In this document: positions 7,379 through 11,780 of the stretch, in pieces
Layout of the letters: each line of letters starts with the position of its first letter
Position numbering within the stretch: position 1 is the first letter of the stretch
From: Oscillospiraceae bacterium
GTDB lineage: Bacteria > Bacillota_A > Clostridia > Oscillospirales > Ruminococcaceae
Assembly (NCBI GenBank): GCA_017829075.1
Contig: JAGAJA010000035.1
Coordinates: 1-11,780 of the forward strand
Direction of reading: 5' to 3'
DNA: 11,780 nucleotides
Position numbers and translations under genes: made by a program
Notes under the pieces: generated by a model
What the model was told of the DNA's origin: nothing
The model's input: the letters and a program-made list of their open reading frames with translations, nothing else
Databases searched by the model: none

Positions 7379-7595
7379 GTTTGTCAATGCCTGCTCCGCA
7401 GTCATTGACAGGGGGAAAACTCTTGTTTTCCCCCTGTAACCCCTTTAGCGCTTCTGACGCGTTTATGCGCTGCCGCGCTGAGTGGTGGGGCGCTGCCCCA
7501 CACCCCGCTTCCTTTTGGAAGCCAAAAGGAAGCGAAAAGCAATTGCGCTTCGCGCAGAGCTGCAAATGGAAACCCGCCCGACAAATTTCAATTTA
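7379..7595 (-). repeat. Hairpin-cluster element, right copy (inverted)
   Basis: Reverse-orientation copy of the element at 7048-7285. Read on the minus strand it carries the same series: 13-bp CGCTTCCTTTTGG stem (plus 7506-7534), 7-bp GTGGGGC stem (7485-7501), a G-rich stem grown to 13 bp, ACAGGGGGAAAAC / GTTTTCCCCCTGT (7408-7437), and a terminal GTCAATG / CATTGAC stem (7383-7409) with an inner CTGC / GCAG stem. It lacks one of the two TACTC units found in the left copy. The outer edge runs straight into the T-tract of the potD terminator. Sequence between the palindromes is less conserved than the palindromes themselves. Confidence 0.85.
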
Positions 7596-7631
7596 AAAAT
7601 AGGTGCCGCCAAATTCCGCAGCACCTATTTT
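7596..7631 (-). terminator. Intrinsic terminator of the pot operon
   Basis: An 11-bp perfect stem, AAAATAGGTGC (7596-7606) against GCACCTATTTT (7621-7631), closes a 14-nt loop and begins one base after the potD TGA (7633-7635). On the minus strand the stem is followed by a run of T residues and then AAATTG, as expected for rho-independent termination. The A/T base of the stem could also work in the opposite direction. Confidence 0.8.
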
Positions 7632-7632
7632 C

Positions 7633-8910
7633 TCAGTAAATATCCTTTTTGCTCTTAATATACCTTCGTATAAGCGTGAACACGATCAGTCCCAGGCACA
7701 GAATCAGGAACACCGGAACTAACCACCGGTTCGGAGTTTCGTTCTCCGCAGACTTCATATCCGTCCAGAGAGTCTGCATAAGCTGATTTGCCTCGTCTGA
7801 CAGATTTACAAATACCGTGGTGTTCTCGTCAAGATATTCGTCGCCGGGATAGGATACAGGGTCGTTTCTCGTTTCCTCGTCCAGCATTTCATACGCCGCG
7901 CTGTGAGGCGTGGAATAGCAGATGTAGTCTATATTCGCATAGGCTATATCCGGCTCGCACATGAAGTTAATATACATTTCCGCCGCTTCCTTCTGCTTTG
8001 CGCCGGCGGGAATGCACATTGCGTCCACGAACAGGTTCGTTCCGCTCTGCGGGACAACAAACGCCAGATCCTCGTTCTCCTCAAGGATAGTCAGCGCGTC
8101 CCCGGCATAGTAGGGAGCGATCCACGCGTCATTCGCCGTCATTTTGTCGAATATCTCGTCCATGACATACGCCTGAACCACGCTTTTCTGCTCCTTGAGC
8201 TTGTTTGCGGCAGCGGTAAGCTCCACCTCGTCCTCGGTGTTGAGTGAATAACCCATCATTATCTCCGCAATGGCGAACGCGTCCCGCGGATTGTCGAACA
8301 TCAGTATCTGGTCAGCATAATCCTCGTTCCACAGGATATCCCAGTCGATCTCCTCCTCAGGAATATCTATCTGAGTTGTATTGTATATTATGCCCACAGT
8401 ACCCCATGTGTACGGCACGGAATATTGATTTTCCTCGTCATATGCAGAATTTACAAAGCTTGGCATGATGTACTTGAAATTCGGGATATTGTCGAAATCC
8501 AGCGGCTGGAGCATATCCTCCTTTATCATCTTGGATATCATGTAGTCCGACGGGATTATGACATCGTAATTCGCTCCGCCGCCCTTTAGCTTCGCGTAAA
8601 GTTCCTCGTTTGTGGCGTAGTTGGTGTAATTCACCTTGATACCGGTGAGCTTAGTGAACTCAGCGTTGACGTTCAGCGTTCCCTCGTCGCTTCCGGTGGA
8701 AATGTACTCGCCCCAGTTGTAGACGTTTATCGAGATGTCCTGACCCTTGAACCGGGTGTAATACTCCATATCCTCCACCGTCAGCGTCTGCTGCTCGGCT
8801 TCTTCATCTTCCTCCGGGGAGATATCTTCCTGTGAGCCTGCCGCGCAGCCGGTGAGCAGAACGGCGCACATTATCGCGCAAAACGGCTTTATTATGCTAT
8901 TTTTCATCAT
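7633..8910 (-). CDS. potD: PotD-like spermidine/putrescine-binding lipoprotein with C-terminal membrane helix
   Basis: 425-aa extracellular solute-binding protein of the polyamine importer. A signal peptide ends in lipobox LTGC (C22), followed by an acidic linker (about 27-45). The binding domain contains stretches that line up with E. coli PotD as I remember it: YNWGEY, NEELYAKLK, VPYTWG, FDNPRDAF and FVDAMCIPA. The acidic pair in FDNPRDAF and the D in FVDAM sit where PotD contacts the polyamine amines; some of PotD's aromatic contacts appear replaced by Tyr or Phe. Unusually, residues about 396-414 form a hydrophobic helix followed by RRYIKSKK, a membrane-spanning tail with a cytoplasmic positive end. 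The start ATG overlaps the potC stop as ATGA, and GGAG lies seven bases upstream. Last gene of potABCD. Spermidine versus putrescine preference cannot be decided. Confidence 0.93.
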   Translation of the reverse strand: MMKNSIIKPFCAIMCAVLLTGCAAGSQEDISPEEDEEAEQQTLTVEDMEYYTRFKGQDISINVYNWGEYISTGSDEGTLNVNAEFTKLTGIKVNYTNYATNEELYAKLKGGGANYDVIIPSDYMISKMIKEDMLQPLDFDNIPNFKYIMPSFVNSAYDEENQYSVPYTWGTVGIIYNTTQIDIPEEEIDWDILWNEDYADQILMFDNPRDAFAIAEIMMGYSLNTEDEVELTAAANKLKEQKSVVQAYVMDEIFDKMTANDAWIAPYYAGDALTILEENEDLAFVVPQSGTNLFVDAMCIPAGAKQKEAAEMYINFMCEPDIAYANIDYICYSTPHSAAYEMLDEETRNDPVSYPGDEYLDENTTVFVNLSDEANQLMQTLWTDMKSAENETPNRWLVPVFLILCLGLIVFTLIRRYIKSKKDIY

Positions 8911-9716
8911 TCTGCCTCTCCGTTAGTTTTATTCCGCGCCTGACGGTTTTCTATGATATTCTTCACTACCAGCACGATCACCACCGTCAGGAATATCAGC
9001 GTAGACAGAGCGTTTATCTCCGGCGATATCTTGCGGCGTGTCATGGAGTAAATTGTGATCGGCAGCGTCTGCGAGGTCGAACCGCTGGTGAAGTAGCTTA
9101 TTACAAAATCGTCCAGCGAAAAGGTAAAGGACATCAGAAATCCGCTGACAACTCCCGGCATGATCTCCGGAAGAATTACCTTGCGCAGCGCTGTGAACGG
9201 ACTGCACCCCAGATCCTGCGCCGCCTCGAACAAATTCGGATCCATCTGCCGGAATTTCGGCATTACATTCAGGATAACATACGGCACATCAAAAGTGATA
9301 TGCGCGATAACAAGCGTCACGAAGCCGAACTCAAGGTTCATTCTCGCAGCAAAAAACACGAAGAGAAGCATGAGCGACACACCGGTTACGATCTCCGGAT
9401 TTACAATCGGAATATTCGTGATGTTCATTACGATAGACTTAGGGACTTTCCGCATGGAGTTAATACCTATCGCGGCAAGCGTTCCCAGAACGGTCGCCGC
9501 AATGCTGGCGATAACCGCGATGATAAGCGTGTTCACCAGCGAAGAAATAATTACCTCGTTTCTGAATAGCTTTTCGTACCATTCAAGGGTGAAGCCGCTG
9601 AACACAGACCGGCTCTTTGTTTCGTTGAACGAGAAAACTATAAGAACAAATATCGGCACATATAGGAACATCAGCACAAGTCCCATATATACTCTTGCAA
9701 AGCCTTTTCCTTTCAT
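8907..9716 (-). CDS. potC: PotC, polyamine ABC transporter permease
   Basis: 269-aa inner permease of the spermidine/putrescine importer, with six predicted membrane helices at about residues 9-30, 60-85, 103-123, 130-152, 187-209 and 236-255. The cytoplasmic EAA loop that docks on PotA is clear: EAAQDLGCSPFTALRKV (164-180). Lengths and helix pattern match the PotC/YdcV type of permease. The start has AAGGGGG seven bases upstream and lies 12 bp after the potB stop. The stop shares ATGA with the potD start, so the two are probably translationally coupled. The C-terminal tail after the last helix is short, charged and cytoplasmic. The potC name, as against potB, rests on gene order and on similarity of the N-terminal region. 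Confidence 0.95.
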   Translation of the reverse strand: MKGKGFARVYMGLVLMFLYVPIFVLIVFSFNETKSRSVFSGFTLEWYEKLFRNEVIISSLVNTLIIAVIASIAATVLGTLAAIGINSMRKVPKSIVMNITNIPIVNPEIVTGVSLMLLFVFFAARMNLEFGFVTLVIAHITFDVPYVILNVMPKFRQMDPNLFEAAQDLGCSPFTALRKVILPEIMPGVVSGFLMSFTFSLDDFVISYFTSGSTSQTLPITIYSMTRRKISPEINALSTLIFLTVVIVLVVKNIIENRQARNKTNGEAE

Positions 9717-9728
9717 TCCGGCACCCCC

Positions 9729-10538
9729 TTAAATAAGCACCTGATCGTCCGGATTTAACTGGTTCATTATTGTCATTATTACAAGAATAATTACCATAAG
9801 CACCAGAGAAATTCCAGCGCCGAGATGCGGGTTGTACGCATTTCCTAGGAACTGCATTTCTATCAGGTCGCCGATAAGCAGATTAGATCCGCCGCCCAGC
9901 ATTCTGGAGATGATAAATGTACTGATTGCCGGCACGAACACCATAGTAACTCCCGACATGATACCCGGAACAGACAGCGGAACTATCACCCGGAACAGCA
10001 CCGAAACCGCATTGCAGCCCAGATCGGACGCCGCCTCGATAAGGCTCTTGTCGATCTTCACCATGACGGAATACAGCGGCAGTATCATGAACGGCAGGTA
10101 GTTGTAAACCATACCCAGCACCACCGCGCCCTCAGTATTTATAAGCTTGAACGGGCCAAGCCCGAAAAATCCGAAGATAGTGTTGATTATTCCGTTGTTG
10201 CCAAGCAGGGTCATCCACGCATAAGTCCTAAGCAAGAAGTTCATCCACATCGGCAGCATGACTATCATAAGCATTGTACCCTGCTGGTGCTTTTTCATGC
10301 GCGACAGAATGAACGATATCGGATACGCCACCACAAGGCAGATGATCGTAGCAATTACCGCAAGCCATATAGAACGCACGAAAATATTCGCGTACTGCCC
10401 TACGTTGGCGATGTAGTCAAGCGTGAAATGCCCTTCCTCGTCGGTGAACGCAAAATAGCACACCATAAGCAGCGGGACAACAATGAATACCACCATCCAC
10501 ACGAGATAAGGGAACGCAAGAGCTTTAAGCTTTTTCAT
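9729..10538 (-). CDS. potB: PotB, polyamine ABC transporter permease
   Basis: Second permease of the polyamine importer, 269 aa with the start used here. It has six predicted membrane helices (first about 7-29, then roughly 56-78, 88-108, 137-160, 186-212 and 242-260) and the PotA-docking EAA loop [15 protein letters not shown] (168-182). The reading frame is open from an ATG at 10544, but the second ATG (10536-10538) is preferred: GGGAGG lies eight bases before it and only two bases before the first. That choice gives a 14-nt overlap with the potA end, so translation is probably coupled. EAASDLG here and EAAQDLG in the neighbouring permease mark the pair as a PotB/PotC heterodimer. Confidence 0.94.
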   Translation of the reverse strand: MKKLKALAFPYLVWMVVFIVVPLLMVCYFAFTDEEGHFTLDYIANVGQYANIFVRSIWLAVIATIICLVVAYPISFILSRMKKHQQGTMLMIVMLPMWMNFLLRTYAWMTLLGNNGIINTIFGFFGLGPFKLINTEGAVVLGMVYNYLPFMILPLYSVMVKIDKSLIEAASDLGCNAVSVLFRVIVPLSVPGIMSGVTMVFVPAISTFIISRMLGGGSNLLIGDLIEMQFLGNAYNPHLGAGISLVLMVIILVIMTIMNQLNPDDQVLI

Positions 10539-11613
10539 TCGCATTCCCTCCCGAAAGCTCCGGATAAGCGTTTTCCGGCTTTGTCTTTTTCATGATGTGA
10601 ATATCAAATGGATCAACTGTCATTCCAATAACGCTTCCCACCGGCTCCGCCTTTGTGGAGTGGATAAGCCACTTGTGATCAACGCAGTCCACCGTCATCT
10701 CATAATGCACACCCTTGAACACTACGGACTCCACAATACCGGTGAGCTGCGCCTGCTCCGCAGGAATTACCTTCACGTCCTCAGGACGGATAACCACGTC
10801 AACCGTTTCGTTCTTTCCGAAGCCCTTGTCAACACACTCAAACCTCTTTCCGGCGAACTCCACAAGGCAGTCCTGCGGCATACAGCCGTTCACGATATTG
10901 CTTTCGCCGATGAAGTCTGCAACAAACGCATTCACCGGCTCGTTGTAGATGTCTATGGGAGAGCCGATCTGCTGGATATGACCGTTGTTCATTACCACAA
11001 CGGTGTCGCTCATGGTGAGAGCCTCCTCCTGATCGTGGGTGACATATACAAAGGTAAGCTCCAGAGCCTGCTGTATCTTGCGAAGCTCTGTCTGCATCTC
11101 CTTGCGCAGCTTCAGATCCAGTGCCCCCAGAGGCTCGTCCAGAAGCAGAATCTTCGGGCGGTTCACCAGCGCTCTTGCAATAGCCACGCGCTGCTGCTGA
11201 CCGCCGGAAAGCCGTTGTATCGAACGCTTCTCAAAGCCTGTGAGGTTCACAAGCTCCAGCATTTCCCCAACCCGCCTTACGATCTCCTTTTCACTTATCT
11301 TCTTTACCCTCAGTCCGAACGCGATGTTCTCATACACGTTCAGATGCGGGAACAGAGCGTATTTCTGGAATACTGTGTTTACGTCCCGCTTGTGGGGAGG
11401 GAGATCGTTTATGCGCTTTCCGTCAAGCATGACATCGCCGGAGGTGGGGGTGAGAAATCCTCCGATGATACGCAGCGTTGTGGTCTTTCCGCAGCCGGAC
11501 GGGCCTAACAGCGTCACGAACTCCTTGTCCTTTATATCAAGATCAATGTTTTTCAGGATCTTTTCGCCGTCAAACTCAACGACAATATTCCGCAGGCTGA
11601 TAATATTTTCCAT
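10525..11613 (-). CDS. potA: PotA, polyamine ABC transporter ATP-binding subunit
   Basis: 362-aa ATPase that powers spermidine/putrescine import from the cytoplasmic face. Motifs in order: Walker A GPSGCGKT (37-44), Q-loop [10 protein letters not shown] (Q83), signature LSGGQQQR (135-142), Walker B ILLLDEP (D159, E160), D-loop GALD and H-loop VTHDQEEA (H193). The part after about residue 235 is the regulatory TOBE-type beta domain of the MalK/PotA group, with [12 protein letters not shown] as its typical segment. The start ATG (11611-11613) follows AAGGAAG. It is the first gene of potABCD. A TATAAA at 11637-11642 could be a -10 box, but I find no matching -35, so the promoter is unresolved. 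The upstream DNA is occupied by a dispersed repeat. Confidence 0.96.
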   Translation of the reverse strand: MENIISLRNIVVEFDGEKILKNIDLDIKDKEFVTLLGPSGCGKTTTLRIIGGFLTPTSGDVMLDGKRINDLPPHKRDVNTVFQKYALFPHLNVYENIAFGLRVKKISEKEIVRRVGEMLELVNLTGFEKRSIQRLSGGQQQRVAIARALVNRPKILLLDEPLGALDLKLRKEMQTELRKIQQALELTFVYVTHDQEEALTMSDTVVVMNNGHIQQIGSPIDIYNEPVNAFVADFIGESNIVNGCMPQDCLVEFAGKRFECVDKGFGKNETVDVVIRPEDVKVIPAEQAQLTGIVESVVFKGVHYEMTVDCVDHKWLIHSTKAEPVGSVIGMTVDPFDIHIMKKTKPENAYPELSGGNANEKA

Positions 11614-11633
11614 TTATCACTCTTCCTTTTTCC

Positions 11634-11705
11634 GGATTTATACTAATAACCGTTTGAATGAGGGAAAAGATTTGCAGAGAGACAGTGCCGCTATCCAGGG
11701 AAACG
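11634..11705 (+). repeat. Arm of the dispersed foldback repeat upstream of potA
   Basis: Bases 11641-11700 match the minus strand of 140-81 at 52 of 60 positions, beginning with the shared 18-base TACTAATAACCGTTTGAA. Similarity weakly continues outward through TTTTCCG, near 11630, and inward to AAACGC near 11705. This copy stands 5' of an operon while the other stands 3' of one, so its placement does not follow gene orientation. If it is a foldback like the copy at 1-140, its second arm lies beyond the window. Confidence 0.75.
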
Positions 11706-11780
11706 CTGATTAAATCAAAATCGCCCCGTTCAAACGAGCGAACTCACGCGGCTGATTTTGATACGCTTCGCTTTAATCAG
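11706..11780. repeat. Palindromic core module at the right window edge
   Basis: CTGATTAAA (11706-11714) pairs with TTTAATCAG (11772-11780), and the adjoining ATCAAAATC (11714-11722) matches GATTTTGAT (11754-11762), leaving ACGCTTCGC (11763-11771) as a one-sided bulge. A small inner GTTC / GAAC stem lies at about 11729-11742. It occupies the place that the hairpin 41-80 has in the left-hand foldback element, but its sequence is different. No gene is seen. Confidence 0.65.

Noticed and set aside
7101..7584. Small open frames on both strands encoding FASFWLPKGSGVWGSAP-type peptides
   Set aside because: They arise in both inverted copies from the palindromic DNA and are open in several frames at once. 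Third codon positions are as conserved as the others, and no ribosome binding site supports them.
7048..7595. CRISPR array or tandem repeat array
   Set aside because: There are only two copies, they are inverted and not direct, and there are no regularly spaced unique spacers.
10597..11508. Plus-strand open frame of 303 aa
   Set aside because: It is the antisense shadow of potA, with Leu/His-rich unstructured composition and no ribosome binding site.
11637..11642. TATAAA as the -10 box of the pot operon promoter
   Set aside because: No TTGACA-like hexamer occurs 16-18 bases upstream on the minus strand, so it is not reported as a promoter.
1..11780. Composite transposon bounded by the inverted repeats at the two ends
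   Set aside because: There is no transposase or integrase, the enclosed genes are ordinary chromosomal functions, and the end repeats are short intergenic foldbacks likely to be dispersed. Inverted placement at the window edges may be chance.

Overview
The window looks like chromosomal DNA from an anaerobic, fibre-degrading Firmicute of the Ruminococcus type (Oscillospirales/Clostridia). The reasons are two GH5 endoglucanases with the GWNLGN / NEPRW / GECG signature of ruminococcal GH5_4 enzymes, strong GGAGG-type ribosome binding sites, Gram-positive lipoprotein signals and a textbook sigma-A promoter. The genus is an inference from gene content; no rRNA or other marker is present.

All eight genes lie on the minus strand, so transcription runs from high to low coordinates in three blocks. 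(1) 11613-7633: a compact spermidine/putrescine ABC importer operon, potA-potB-potC-potD, with genes overlapping or nearly touching, closed by an intrinsic terminator (7596-7631). (2) 6909-4528: a tandem pair of paralogous GH5 glucanases behind a TTGACG-17-TATAAT promoter (6965-6993). The upstream enzyme has a lipoprotein signal and the downstream one an ordinary export signal. A hairpin terminator (4494-4523) follows. (3) 4469-173: sbcD-sbcC, an 11-nt-overlapping pair encoding the Mre11/Rad50-like nuclease that opens DNA hairpins. The three blocks show no obvious functional link: polyamine uptake, extracellular beta-glucan cleavage and DNA repair.

The non-coding DNA is the unusual part. Between the polyamine and glucanase operons, two copies of a hairpin-rich element of about 215-240 bp face each other as a large inverted repeat (7048-7595), each copy being a string of perfect stem-loops. 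Both window edges also cut through related foldback elements. The arm at 81-140 reappears inverted at 11641-11700 (52 of 60 bases identical), and each copy surrounds a different central palindrome. No transposase, integrase, phage gene, CRISPR array, tRNA or rRNA was seen.
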